Assembly: GCA_036971715.1 (NCBI GenBank)
Contig: JAVHJL010000007.1
Location: 1,240,001 to 1,304,000 of the forward strand
Direction of reading: 5' to 3'
Source of the DNA: Arthrobotrys musiformis
Taxonomy: Eukaryota > Ascomycota > Orbiliomycetes > Orbiliales > Orbiliaceae
DNA: 64,000 nt
Shown here: positions 35,622 to 47,976 of the stretch, piece after piece
How positions within the stretch are numbered: position 1 is the first letter of the stretch
Layout: each line of letters opens with the position of its first letter
The notes under the pieces: generated by a model
Seen by the model: only the letters and a program-made list of their open reading frames with translations
Told to the model about the DNA's origin: nothing
Database searches by the model: none
Program-made: the position numbers and the translations under genes

Positions 35622-36319
35622 ATGGCTATGTCAAGTGGGTCTACTAATAAGCCTCCCGCCATCCGTAGGCCAAAGACTATGGTTGGCAGACATTTGACTC
35701 ACGAGTTAGTCCGCGAGGCTTTTGACGTTGAGTATTACCGGGTTAGAACAGGGTCGTGGCGTGACATTGATTTCCCTGGAGTTGTATCGGCTTTAGCGGT
35801 GAGTATTCTCTTATATACGATCACCTCCTTCACATTACCACCATTGCTGGTATCTCATAATTGAGGTGTCTGGCGCCGAGACGATTGGTATCCTTGCTCG
35901 TATCTAAACGTAAGCTCCGAAAAAAGAGGCTAAAATTCCTCCAGGTCTGCTTCAAAAAAGTTATCAACCCCCCTTCCCCCTTCCAACTCCAATCAAGCAG
36001 CTTCTCCCAACAACCCGACTCAGTAAAAGAAGCAATCTACCAATCCTTCCTATATAAGATTCAAACCTCGGAGATCAGTGCCGGATACCGAGCGGTCGCT
36101 TTAGACATGCTGAGTTCTACCGCTCAAGATCATTGGCTCTACATTTGGATCGGACGGCAGGTTTTAAAGAGTGCGAGACAGTGTGTGGTTAATCGGATGA
36201 AACTGGGTTCTGAGAGGTTGCGGGAGACCAGGGTCGACGAGTATATGGGTTTGAGGGGGAACGAGGCATTGAGTATTGATTATTGTGAGCTCTTAGTATT
36301 GCCGGTGGGGTGGTCTTGA
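35622..36319 (+). CDS. hypothetical protein, two exons
   Basis: Exons 35622-35798 and 35945-36319 join in phase (GTGAGT donor; CTAAAATTCCTCCAG acceptor region; intron 146 nt) into 183 residues. The product is basic and hydrophilic, with no signal peptide or membrane segment. I do not recognise a domain. The second exon reads as an alpha-helical, natural-looking protein (VKEAIYQSFLYKIQTSEIS and on). The first in-frame ATG is used; another in-frame ATG follows two codons later. Either gene or splice model could be wrong. Confidence 0.5.
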
Positions 36320-36734
36320 GATGGCGCTAATATTGGTCGATGGTTAATAGTACTCAATACGGAATAATGAACTTAGGCGGGGATTTAGGGCAAAGCCTTC
36401 GCATTGAGTTTTTGATAGACTCTGTTGCTGTCAGTACGGAGGGCTGATTTATGAGACGGTGGCTTCTCGTACTGTTGATATGTCCGCGGGGTTTGAACTA
36501 GACTAATCCGTGGGTTAAATTGTAATTTGTGGCCATTGCAAGTCGAGGGTCCTGCAAGAAGTTGTTGTGGTGGGCGCTTACAGCGCCACTGAAACCCGAC
36601 TACCCAGCCCTCATTATTAATGCTTGAGTACATAAATTAGAACATAAACCGGAGCTTAAATACGACTTATTTAAAAGCCCATTCATATTGTTAACTTTAA
36701 ATTCTTATGCTAAATTAGGACTACCTGTCTCTAC

Positions 36735-36811
36735 CTCATTCTATTTCATTCTATTTCATTCTACTGTATTATATTTTATCGTATTTTATTGTATTTTATT
36801 CTGTATTTGCC
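36735..36811. repeat. imperfect tandem repeat of ATTCTATTTC-like units
   Basis: Successive 10-base units such as CATTCTATTT and GTATTTTATT repeat with drift over about 77 bases. Confidence 0.7.
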
Positions 36812-36849
36812 TATATGCTGGCATACGGACGGGCGGACGTGCAGGCAAG

Positions 36850-36905
36850 TAAGAAAGTAGGTAGGGGGGTAGGTAGAAAGCTAGATATCTCGGTAGGTAG
36901 AAGCC
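36850..36905. repeat. GTAG-rich simple repeat
   Basis: Degenerate GTAG/AAGT tetranucleotide repeats including several GTAGGTAG units. Confidence 0.6.
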
Positions 36906-38003
36906 GATAGAAGCCTAGGGTCTGTGGAACCGTCTAGAAATGCCACAAAATAAGAGTTTGCTGTATCGCGGGTGAACTTTACTAGGGCATCGTTACTTTT
37001 GTTTTCAATGTAGGTATAGATATATATATATAAGTAGCTTACAGTTAGGTCAATTCTGACCCCTGACATACAGTTAGGCAAATCCGATACCAACCTTCCG
37101 ATCAAGCTATTTATTGGTCTGGTTCCAGTTTATTGCCTAGCCCGGAAACCTGCTTACAAACCCGCCCGCTAGCACTGACTCGTACACGCCTGCTAACTAA
37201 CCTACTCATCGGCTTTATTTATTCTATTGAATTCTATAATTGCTTTATTTTATTATATTCTAGGTTTTAATATAGAATCTTCTAGCAAAAAAATAATATA
37301 TTTTACGAGTTTAGGATTCTCTGCTTCAGGGGGGGGGGTTTAAGGTATGAAACGGCCCGATTGTAGTCGGGCAAACCGGGTTGATTTCCCAAGTTTTTTT
37401 TTAATACTATTTGCCTTAGGCTGGGTACTGCATACTTTTGAACGCCGGATCTAAGAGTTTTGTTTCATGAAGTCTTCAATGTTATGTGTCGATAGGAAGG
37501 GTGCACGTAGTGTCGTCGGAGGTAAGTGTCGGTAGGGGGAATATCGTTAGCACTAGTTTGATAGAATTATTCCTGCACTGCCTTTATCTTTCTTTTATAA
37601 AAGCCTTGTCTCGAATCCAGACCGTGGGGATAAAAGCCTTAATTAACAGGCCTAGAGGTTAGTGGTGGTTACACGGGAGATGTAGTATTTCGACAGCTCA
37701 ACACAATTTGGCTACGTTACATGATGCATCGATGTCCACTATGGTGCAGAGCAAAAGGGGAGCTAATATGGTGGAAGAACGGACAATGGGGCCAAATATA
37801 TAGAGTAGAGCCCGGAGAGCTAATTTATAAGTGTGGTATCGGCGGTCGCTGGTGAGGCCTGAGCTTAAACGAAGGCCAAGAGCCTACGAGTGACGAACTG
37901 TGCATACATGTATAGCGACCCTTTTTGGGTCGGCCCGCGAATCTCAACTATCCGATAATGGATAGATGGATCAATGGGCGAGTTGAGTCTTCACATCACA
38001 ATT

Positions 38004-38058
38004 CAAAAAAAAGAAAGAAAGAAAGAAGGGAAGGAAGGAAGGGAGGAGGAGGAAGGAA
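38004..38058. repeat. purine microsatellite (GAAA)n then (GGAA)n
   Basis: A run of AAAG/GAAA tetramers passes into GGAA tetramers and then GGA triplets. No pyrimidine interrupts the run. Confidence 0.85.
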
Positions 38059-38320
38059 CCTAAGGCATTCCAGGCGACCACGGGTATTGTCAAGCCCAAG
38101 TTATTTCTCCAGAAATGATAGTATACTTGCTGCAAGATGAGTTGTTGGATTTGTAGTAGAAACAAATTTAATCAGCCTTGCACAATCCAACCGAGCGGGG
38201 TCACGTCGATAACCCGATAAACGCGAAGACCCCGCCTGAAGTTTTTCTAATTCCTTTAATTTCGAACCGTAGTCAACAAGAAAAACCTAAACCAATTTAG
38301 TTCGAAATTTCGGAAAACCG

Positions 38321-41300
38321 ATGAGACCGAGGCACGATAGAAAAGATTATACAATCGCGTGGGTATGCGCCTTATCGCTGGAACTCACAGCCGCGATCGC
38401 TATTCTGGACGAGCGCCATGAACCACTCCCGCAAAACGAAGAAGATAAAAACGCATACGAATTGGGTAGAGTGGGCAGTTACAACATCGTCATCGCGACT
38501 CTTCCTGCTGGTAGCTATGGCGTAACATGGGCGATGTCGGTTGCGACTGGGTTATCCTTCAGCTTTCCGTCCGCAAAGATCTGTTTGATGGTTGGAATTG
38601 CAGGAGGAGCCCCGCTTTTACCGCAAACGGATATAAGATTGGGCGACATAGTCGTCAGCGAGCCGGTGGCGGGTAATGGGAGTGGAGGGATCGGTGGTGT
38701 TTTGCAGTATGATTTCGGGAAAACGGTGAAGGAAGGGAGGTTCGTCCAAACGAACGTTTTGAACAAACCGCCCGAGATCTTCCTCACGACGTTGGCGAAA
38801 CTCAGGGCGGAGTATCCTGAAAAGATATTTCACCGTAACAATATTTCGGAATTGTTGAATGGGGGAAAGGTGCCTAAAATGTTCGAGCGTCCGAGCGTGG
38901 ACACCGACCGCCTTTTTCAAGCAGAATACGATCACCCTGTTCAAGATACATCCTGCGCAGAAGGATGCGATCCCGAAATGGTGGTTGGAAGAAGTCCTCG
39001 TCAGCGTTATCCGTTGGAACCATACCTTCATTATGGACTGATTGCGTCTGCGAACCGGGTCATGAAACACGGCGCCACCAGAGATAAGCTGAGTAAACCA
39101 ACAGGAGTACTATGTTTCGAAATGGAAGCCGCTGGATTGATGGACAAACTGCCGACAATGGTTATCCGGGGTATCTGCGACTATTCGGATAACCATAAAA
39201 ATAAAGTATGGCAGCCGTATGCAGCACTTGCTGCCGCAGCATTTGCGAAAGAGCTATTGCTTCGATTACCACCTAGAGGTATTGGAAAATTGGTTGAACG
39301 ATTCAGGCTGCTGTTATTCCGTCACTAAAATTCAATGTGGATGATAGTTAATGACAGAGTCAGCCAGAGAAGGCATTACGACATCAAGCTACCTATTGCG
39401 GAAGGTGCCGCATACGGTAGCCGCGAAGACCAATACGAACCAGAGTGCCTCGATGGGACTAGGACCGACCTTCTTCGTCAAATTTCACAATGGGTGGAGG
39501 ATCCGAACGGAAAATGCGTATTTTGGATGAATGGAATGGCCGGCACCGGAAAATCTACTATTTCCCGAACGGTCGCCAGATCTCTTCGGAACAATCAGCA
39601 GTTAGGAGCAAGTTTCTTTTTCAAGAGGGGCGAAGCCGACCGCAGTAGCGGCGTACGCTTTTTCACCACACTCGCTGTCCAACTTGCAGGCTACTCTGAT
39701 ATCGTCGCGGCTGATATTGAAGCAGCAATCAAGGACGACCCCGGGAGGCCGATCTCGGGTAGGGGCTTTGCGGAACAATTCGATAAGCTCATTTTTCGTC
39801 CACTTTCGAAGTTGAATGTCAATCCCTATAGTGAAGGGCAGGTTGTGGTGATATTAGTTGATGCTTTGGATGAATGCGAGAAAAGGGAGGATGTCAAAAT
39901 GATAATTAGGTTGTTTGCACTGCTGAAGGATGTCAGCGGGGGTGTGAAGGTTAGGGTGTTTTTGACGGGCAGGCCGGATTTACCCATTCTCCCCGCCTTT
40001 AAAAGGCTGTCTAACGACACATACGACGGCTTGATGCTGCACACAGTTCCGAAGATCAAAGAGGACATCTCGACGTTCTTAAGATATGAACTCACGGAAA
40101 TAGCGGAAAGCTGCGGATATGACCTTTCGCGGGATTGGCTAGACGAAGACAGCTTCCAGAAGCTGGTTGATATAGCTACGCCTCTTTTCATCTATGCTGC
40201 AACAATTTGCCGGTTTATTGCAGGCAAGGGCGGGCATCCGGCAAAGCGAATCAAAAGAGTCATCGAGCAATGGTCGGATTCCCACGAACCACAGGGCGCA
40301 AAATTCGAGACCCGGAACAACACCGGTGCGACAAAGTGGCAGGCGTCGAAGCTCGACAAGACCTACCTCCCGGTCCTGAAGCAACTGGTCGATGGTGACG
40401 AAGATGACGAAGATGACGACGACGAAGATGAAAGACTCACGATCGTGGAAGAGTTTAAATTGGTTGTCGGCACAATCATTAATCTTGCAAGCCCACTCTC
40501 AGTTCCAGCATTAGCCCGCCTTTTAGCCATTAAGGAGGGGATAATCGATTGCAGATTGGCACCACTGCACTCTGTTCTGGATATACCCAAAGATCGTCAT
40601 GCAGCTGTTAGGATGTTTCACTTATCGTTTCGCGACTTTCTTTTGAATGAAAAACTCAAGGGAAAGAGCGAGTTTTGGGTAGACGAAAAAGAGGCTCATA
40701 GGAGGATTGCTAGCCAATGTATCCAGCTAATGTCCGGCGCTGGAGGGGTCAAAGAAAACATTTGCGGCCTGGAGGTCCCCGGAACACTACGCTCAGAAAT
40801 AAGTCGAGAGACTATTCAGGAAAGTTTCTCACCAGAGCTTCAGTATGCCTGTCGTTACTGGGTATACCATCTAAAACAAAGCGGAGATTATATCGATGAT
40901 GAGAGCCAGGCGTATGGTTTTCTTCAGCGCCGCCTCCTCCACTGGCTTGAAGCCGTCAGCCTCCTAGACGACATGGCCAATATTTTTGATAAAATCGACG
41001 CCTTGACTTCAATAATAGACGTAAGTATACAGTAAATTCCAATCTTGAGCGGAGTCACAACGGTTGATGAACGCATGTATATAGCAAACACGAGGCGAAG
41101 GTTTATCGGAGTTTATGTACGACGTAAAGCGATTCGTGCTGCAAAATCACTATCCGATCGACAAGGCACCATTACAGGTATATTATTCTGCGATTATATC
41201 TGCCCCCGTGAAGAGCATTGTGAGAAGAGCGATGGGTTCTCGGAAACTATGCCAGCGGGTCTGGAAAGCGTCTCGATTTTACGATGAATGGGATTCTCTA

Positions 41301-43235
41301 TTGCAAGCGCTCGAGGGACATGGTGACGATGTTAACTGTGTGGCATTTTCACCCAATTGCAACGTTCTGGCGTCGGGATCTGATGACTGCTCTATCAAAT
41401 TATGGAATTCGAGTACGGGACGGTTGGTGCAAACGCTGGGGGGACATGGGTCCTGGGTCATGGCTATAGCCTTTTCGCCCGATGGTACAGTGCTAGCGTC
41501 AGGACCCTCTGGTGGGGCCATCAAACTATGGGATGCGGGAACCGGCAGGTTGCTCAGAACCCTTGAGGGACACACGCATCAGACTCTATCTGTAGTATTT
41601 TCACCAGATGGCAAGTTTATGGCGTCAGGATCGGAAGATAACACAGTCAAACTATGGGAAGTATGCACTGGCCAACTGCTACAAACATTAGAGGGGCATA
41701 CAGATCGAGTTAGGTGTTTAGCTTTCTCGCCGGATGGAGCGGTCCTGGCCTCAGGATCTAATGATAATACTATAAAGGTGTGGGATGCAACCACCCATAA
41801 ATTGTTGCGAACATTGGATGGAGGTGGGGGTTGGGTTGCTTCTGTTGCATTCTCACCAGATGGGAAGATTCTGGCATCGACGTCAGCCGGTAAGACCGTT
41901 GGATTATGGGACGCGAGTACTTGGAAGTTATTCCGAAGGTTAACGGGGTACTCAACGAGTAAATGTGTGGCGTTTTCGCCAAACGGCAAGTTATTGGCGT
42001 CTGGTGGGTACGGTACCGTTGGTTTGTGGGACGTGGAAACTTGGGTATTATCGCAGGTATTATGGGGCCATACGGGGTCGGTTTTCGCTGTGGCTTTCTC
42101 CTATGATGGGGGGACTCTAGCGTCGGCGTTTACTGATGGGACTATTGGAATGTGGGATGTGGGTAGGAGCCTCAAGAGAACACTGGATCCAGGAAGGTTG
42201 GCGGGGCGGGATATCTCACTTTGTGCTCTTGCATTTTCCTCTGACGGTAACATCCTGGTGTCGGTTCCTTCGGGAGGAGCGGTAGAATTCTGGGACGTAG
42301 GCACTAAAAGATTGTTGAAAGTGCTGAGTGCGGATGAAAGTGGTCCGTTCGACGCGGTGGCGGTGGCGCTTTCACCGAACGGGGAATTGTTGGTGGTAGC
42401 AGATGAGGATGGAAGGATGAGGCTCTGGAGCACAAACACCGGGCAGCTACATGCTCATGATCAAGGACGAGAAAGGATATGGGAAGCAAGCGATGAAACA
42501 CCGCTGTTATTTCGACGGGAATATGTAGGGGGGATCGAAACGTTGAGGTTCTCCCCCGATGGAAAGGTTCTCGTGTCTGCAACTTGGGACGAGCTCGAGG
42601 AAATCAAATTATGGGACACGAAGCAGCTAATTACAAACGAGAATGCCGCGGGATTGATACGGGAGCTGAGAGAACACAAGAGATGGGCCTACGCTGTGGC
42701 TTTCTCGCCCGGCGGCGATATTTTGGCCTCGGGATATAACGATTCTACTGTCGGGCTGTGGGAAGTTGCAAATGGCCATTCGTATCGGGAAAGCCGGGTG
42801 CTGAGGGGGCATAGTGACAGGGTTCATATTGTGGAATTCTTGCACGACGGCAAAGTTTTGGCGTCGGCTTCTCTCGACGACACTGTCAGGCTGTGGGACG
42901 TAGCAACCGGGACGCCACTGCGAACTCTCGCGCCGGGCGACATAACTTTGCATTTGTTTCAAAACAGTTGGCATGTCAACCTCGGGGAGCTCTACTCTCT
43001 TCCATTTCGATCCGGCGCTGCCTTTCTGGCTCCTCTGACTGAGTATTATCGTCGTCGCGCACCTTTAATTCATGGGGAGTGGTTATCTTGGGGCGAACGG
43101 AAACTCGTTTGGCTCCCAAAGAAGTATAGCCCAAGATGTTTTGCTTGCAGCGATCATCGAATGGCTTTTGGGACGGCTTCCGGCGAAGTTTTAGTTGTTG
43201 ACCTTGGGTTTCTTTCTGATCCATCGCTCTCGTGA
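38321..43235 (+). CDS. NLR-like receptor: nucleoside phosphorylase - NACHT - WD40
   Basis: Exons 38321-39278, 39348-41020 and 41085-43235 are in phase and encode 1593 residues. Residues about 8-315 are a purine/uridine nucleoside phosphorylase-like domain (VGIAGGAP, CFEMEAAGLM, GICDYSDNHKNK). A linker with the LPIAEGAAYGS motif precedes the NACHT domain, which has an intact Walker A, GMAGTGKST (382-390), and Walker B, VVVILVDALDE (about 487-497). About twelve WD40 repeats follow from about residue 950. This is a known fungal NLR architecture linked to non-self recognition and regulated cell death; here the role is inferred from architecture alone. Repeats differ clearly from one another, unlike fast-evolving near-identical arrays. 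An acidic GAC/GAA run lies at 40391-40432. Confidence 0.93.
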
Positions 43236-44699
43236 CCCGTTGCTCTTCACCCGGGCGCACCCTTGCACAATTGCGTTTCACAAAGCTGAAAGTTACCTAG
43301 CTATATATCGTTCGTTCTAAGGGTATTGCAATTTTTCCCACGCCACGAAGCATGTAGACACTTGAAGATAAGTTTAGATTCTAGCTAGTCAGAGCTGGAG
43401 CAACTGAAAGCGGGATAGTAATAAATGATCATGTATATTGTGCCACCGAAAAAACTCCTATTATACTAGGTTAGATATCTTTGTACAGGTTTAAGTTATA
43501 TTTGTAGTCCGATTAGCAATATTTCCCGACTTTAATTTCACCCCTGTGGTCTGGGTACGAGACAACTATATTACCTGGATATTATATTTTGAAGGACTCG
43601 ACTCAAAGTGCAGACTTGTGTATAATATTCGTATCTGTGACTTGGGCATGCAATAAGCTAGCCTCATGGCTAACGCAAGACGATATCGTGTATTGCCAGT
43701 GCAAATTAGATATCATATTTCCAATTGTTTGTGGAGAATTGGTGGGTTGTTCCTGTTATCATCCGCAGTAGCATCTGATTTGAGATAACCTGTTGTTGCG
43801 CTGGACGATATTTTATAAGTGGCAATTCGGACCGGTACCTGGTAAAATCATTAGCCGAGACCACGGCAATGCAAGGGTATGCCTGTGCATAAGGCTCTTG
43901 GAGCAATATATTTAGGTTATCCACGATTCCATCCGATCCCTTTTTGTCGCATACTGACTTGATTTTCCGACTTGGAATTCTTGTCTTTTGCGTTATTTGT
44001 TTCAATTTTGTTGTATACCGTGCGTTTCTTCCTAAAATTTCCCACCAGTAATATTTGCACAAATTTTGGAAAGTTACTAAAATATGGATGGAAAGAGGAC
44101 TTGGAGCCTTCGGTTTCGGGGTTTTGAGGGTAAATTAATATAGTACTATAGTCCCTGGATTAGTATCATCACTTGGCGCGGGGATACTCCGCCCGGATTA
44201 CGGTGCTTGGCGACTACACCGCGCTTGAATTTTGTGTTTCAATTCGTGTTTCTTTCGGCCCACATATTGGAGCGGAGCCATGGGAGTAGTTATAGTTGTA
44301 GAGTTTTAAGAGTTACCTGGGTGGGGCTCGGTTATTTAAGCGGAAGGTTATCCTGGTACGTATCGGACGTCTCCTTTCTTTATGTCTGACGCTGTCAAGT
44401 CTTTTTCGGGAGGAGCGGGCCTCGCTCCGCGGACCTGATACCGGAGTGGTTTCCTGATTGGGGTTGTGCGTATAGACGGGTTAGTTCGTGGAATAGGAGC
44501 CTACCGACCGGAATTTTGGTATTGAGGCTTTGAGGAGTATATATACTGCTTGATCTCGCGATATCGATCGGAGGGATTGTTTACCATTGGTCAAGTATAT
44601 ATAACCAGAGATCTGTCAATATCGGGCTTTTGGTATATCTTTGAAGGCACTTTATAAAGCGGTATTTCCTTCAGACCTCGAACTATAAAACCGTTCAAG
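43236..44699. other. intergenic between NLR and CBM1 gene
   Basis: No supported gene. TTTATAAAG at 44651-44659 is a possible TATA element for the CBM1 gene starting at 44700. Confidence 0.5.
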
Positions 44700-46081
44700 A
44701 TGCGCTCGTTGGTAGTTATTGCCGCTCTACTGGCGGCGGTTCCTGCGTTTGCACAAGCGCCACTTTGGGGTCAATGTAGGTTGTACCTCTCGCATGAAAA
44801 TATATTTTGTTCTAACGTAATTTTATAGGTGGTGGCAGTGGGTGGACGGGGCCAACTACTTGCGTCTCGGGAGCATGCTGCCAGGTACGGCCCTTAACCA
44901 ATTTATAAACCCAGGCAGAAATGCTGCTTCTCGAGCGATATCTAACAAGATGTTTACAGTACTCCAACGAATGGTACTCCCAGTGCGTTTCAGGTACCTG
45001 CGGTGGCAGCAACCCCCAAACGACAACGACCAGAACAACCACCGGCGGAACTACACAGCCAACCAATAGCGGCGGCTGCGGCGGCGGTACCCCAGATGTA
45101 ACAGTCACCGGCTCCAGCAGCTCCTATACTACCAAAAACAAGAGCGGAACAACTCTATACACAGGCAATAACTACCTATCCGCTATCAACGCCGCCGTCA
45201 ACGGTATTAGCAGCGGACAGAGGGTTTCTGTTATTGCCTCTGGATCAATTGGCGCGAATACCATATCGATCGGTAGCGGGAAGACCTTTGAGGTTTGTGG
45301 TACCATTGATGTTGGTAATCGAAGTGGTCGTGGTGCTATCGAGTCGACTGGGACGACTGGTGTTACTATTCCGTATCTTACCATGACTGGTAATCCTTAT
45401 TTCGGCCTCCTGTTCTATGGTACTAGAGACCTTACGCTAGGACAAATCACCATGAACCTTAGCGGTGGTATGGGTATCCGCTTTCATCGTGATGAAGCGG
45501 CCAACTATAACGTCAAGATGGATACGATTCGGGTTACTGGCGCTGGTAGCCACGCTGTCGAGACATGGAATATTAACGGCCTCACGATCAACCAAGTCAT
45601 CGCCCGGAACTGCGGCGAGTGCGGACTACTGTTGCAAAAGACCAACGATGCGAAAGTCGGTCTCGTCGATGGAGACAACGTCGCTACTGGAACCGGTTAC
45701 GCAACACTACGATTCGCAAATGAAAATGGTAGAGGAACTGGCAACTGGAACACTAATATCTACGTCGACAAGGTTGTTTCCCGCGGTGGCGGTCGTGGTA
45801 TCTTCTGCGTCTCACAGTCTGGTGGGGCTGAAATCAAAACGGTCGATTTGGCAAGTAACGGCAATAATGCCATTCTCATTGAGAACTGCTACAATGTAGC
45901 TATCAAGGGTGGTACTGTCAACGGCGGCGGAGAAGTTCGACTTGCCGCCCGAACCGAGTTCGCGAATAACCGGGATATCTCGGTTACGTTGAAGGTGGAT
46001 AATACTTCCGTTAGAGAGTCCCCTTGCGGTACCAACATCAAATGGACCTTGTCAGGCAATGGTAGTAGAAATATCTGTTAG
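44700..46081 (+). CDS. secreted CBM1 protein with beta-helix-like domain, three exons
   Basis: Exons 44700-44775, 44829-44884 and 44960-46081 are in phase and give 417 residues. A signal peptide (1-18/19, cleaved around AFA) is followed by a fungal cellulose-binding module whose cysteines and aromatics (WGQCGGSGWTGPTTC ... CCQYSNEWYSQC) span both introns. A Thr/Gly-rich linker of about 25 residues leads to a repetitive beta-rich domain with regularly spaced T-I/V and G-x-N turns, typical of right-handed parallel beta-helix polysaccharide lyases or hydrolases. I cannot assign a CAZy family or catalytic residues. It probably acts extracellularly on plant wall or cellulose-associated polysaccharide. 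Confidence 0.87.
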
Positions 46082-47021
46082 ACGAAGGCGTTGTAATAGT
46101 AATGCATTCTCGACCCAATGTATATACGAGTTTATTGCCGGGTTTGGTAGAAATCCGACTCGCAGCGTTGACCTAAAAATATTGATAAAATATATGTCCA
46201 TGCACCGAAGCTTTTGAATCGTATGGGCACGTGTAATGTGGTACTCGTGCCAGCTTACGTCATAATATTCTAAAAATCTTGAGTGAACCGTGAGTATACC
46301 TCGCAGCCTCAGAGGGGGTTTCAGGTTTTCGTGATACTTGGGAAAGGTGTTGGTGCTGTTGGATGTTCTGAAGAGGATATGTTGTTGGCAAACCATAAGA
46401 TGGGTTCTGTGTTGGAACGGGCAACGCACTCTCCGATCTCAAGTTACACACGTGTAAATGTAGACCGGCACCGTTAGTTATAATATTGGTAGTTCTTTGG
46501 ATCTTTCTGAGCAAGCAGTCTCTTTCTAAATTGCATTATTAAGTAGTCTAGAATTTGGTGTAATATATCATCTTTGCTTCAAGATGAGGTCAAGGAGCGA
46601 TTCTGAACCTGCCTCCTAAGCTGCTTATTAAGCATTGTATTAACAAGGGCCGGGGCATAAGCTTCCTGCAGTTGCTAAACCCAGTTCGGACATGAGAGTG
46701 GGTCTTCACTCATTCCGGTCCACTGTATCAGTTACGTATTGGGCTTGCCGCTTCGCGGCGAATGTTTCTAGGTCATCTATACCTATCGATATCACGGCTG
46801 TGAATCTTAATTGTAACTAAGAATGTGGGCCCTCAAGTAGCCTTGAATCAGAACGCTCTGCAGCTCAGGGGCCATGGGGGTTCTTTTGACACGTGCATGG
46901 TCATAAGCAGGTTGCACTATATATGAAAGACGACCAACTCTCAATTATCCGACAAAGCTGAGGCGAATTTCAAATCTGTTACTCTTAGGTTGCTCTATAG
47001 ATCTATCGATACCTTAACATC
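46082..47021. other. intergenic upstream of bZIP gene
   Basis: No supported gene. Short overlapping frames on both strands at 46052-46514 are chance length. Confidence 0.5.
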
Positions 47022-47976
47022 ATGCTGTCGCTTTTAAGTTCTGGATTGCAGTGGGATCAAGCGGATGACTGGATGGGGTTGGCGGATGCAATGGAAAGGA
47101 GGAAGCGACAAAATCGTATTAATCAGAGGGCATACCGTGAGTACCGAGTTCCCCTTTCGACACCTTAATATAACTTCCTGTTAGTGGCGGGCACCCTTGG
47201 AACTGACTGGGTGTCATCGCCATATCGAAGGGAATCGGAGGCATGTTCAGCGGTATCTATCAGCCCATACGCGAGATGAGCGTGCCCCTGATGCGTGCAC
47301 GAAGGGTTCCGAGCTAGTTATCGTACCATTCCAGTCACGATTTCCTTCAACCCACCCTTTACAGTTGATTACCTCGACCGACCCACGTGAGCACTCCCAA
47401 GTTATCGATTTCATCCGGCGTGTACTCTTAAATTGCAGTCTACGCCTACAAGCGCCTTCGGAGCCGTACCTACTAGCACGTCTGAACATCTTAAACGCAT
47501 TCGTCACAAATGCTGGCATGTTATCCATGTCCTTTCAAGTTCTCAGCCGGGAAGATGCTATTTCGCCATTTAATCTGGAAGGACCGGAACCGCTGGGAGT
47601 ACCCGGGGTGAATCACAATTCGCAAATTCCCGAGAGCCTCCGTCCGACGAGTTTGCAAAGGGAGATTGTTCATAGTCCGTGGCTTGATTTGTTCCCAATA
47701 CCAGCGATTCGGGATAGGATTCTTAGAGGGCTTCAGCAATCGTTGATAACGCAGACCGATATTTGTCATCATGTATTCGCGATTGACAGCAGTGGGGATG
47801 CGTTGGCCCCTCTGGTGGTCTGGGGTGAGCCCTGGGATCCGCGCAGCTGGGAGTTTAGTCCTGAATTGTTAGAGGCGTGGGGTTCTTTGCTGTACGGCTG
47901 TCCGGCGGCGCTAGAATGGACTAACCTTTGGCGCAAGAAGCGGGGGAAAAGAGAGCTGGAGTTTTCGCAAATTTGA
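47022..47976 (+). CDS. bZIP-type regulator with DUF3425-like C-terminus, two exons
   Basis: Exon 47022-47136 ends inside the basic region (ERRKRQNRINQRAY). Exon 47231-47976 continues it as R-NRRHVQRYL, giving 286 residues. The intron has a GTGAGT donor and an AACTGACT branch, and needs an AAG acceptor; the TTAG at 47184 breaks the frame. The basic region matches fungal bZIP proteins. The usual leucine heptads do not follow: the next 30 residues are polar with no zipper spacing. The C-terminus (WGEPWDPRSWEFSPELLEAWGSLLYGCP, then W-x-KKRG) is the characteristic end of bZIP/DUF3425 proteins. Probably a nuclear transcription factor; targets unknown. Confidence 0.85.

Larger units (their letters stand above)
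36320..38320. other. intergenic with simple repeats
   Basis: Two kilobases without a supported gene, AT-rich in the first half. Simple-sequence blocks lie at 36735-36811, 36850-36905 and 38004-38058. The final part should contain the promoter of the NLR gene. Confidence 0.55.

Noticed and set aside
35910..35944. 35-nt candidate intron (GTAAGC to CCTCCAG)
   Set aside because: Too short for a fungal intron; a single 146-nt intron from 35799 to 35944 keeps frame instead.
45465..45899. 144-codon frame inside the CBM1 gene
   Set aside because: Alternative-frame shadow of the beta-helix domain.
47137..47184. 48-nt candidate intron ending TTAG in the bZIP gene
   Set aside because: It puts the second exon out of frame and breaks the basic region; the AAG site at 47230 restores it.
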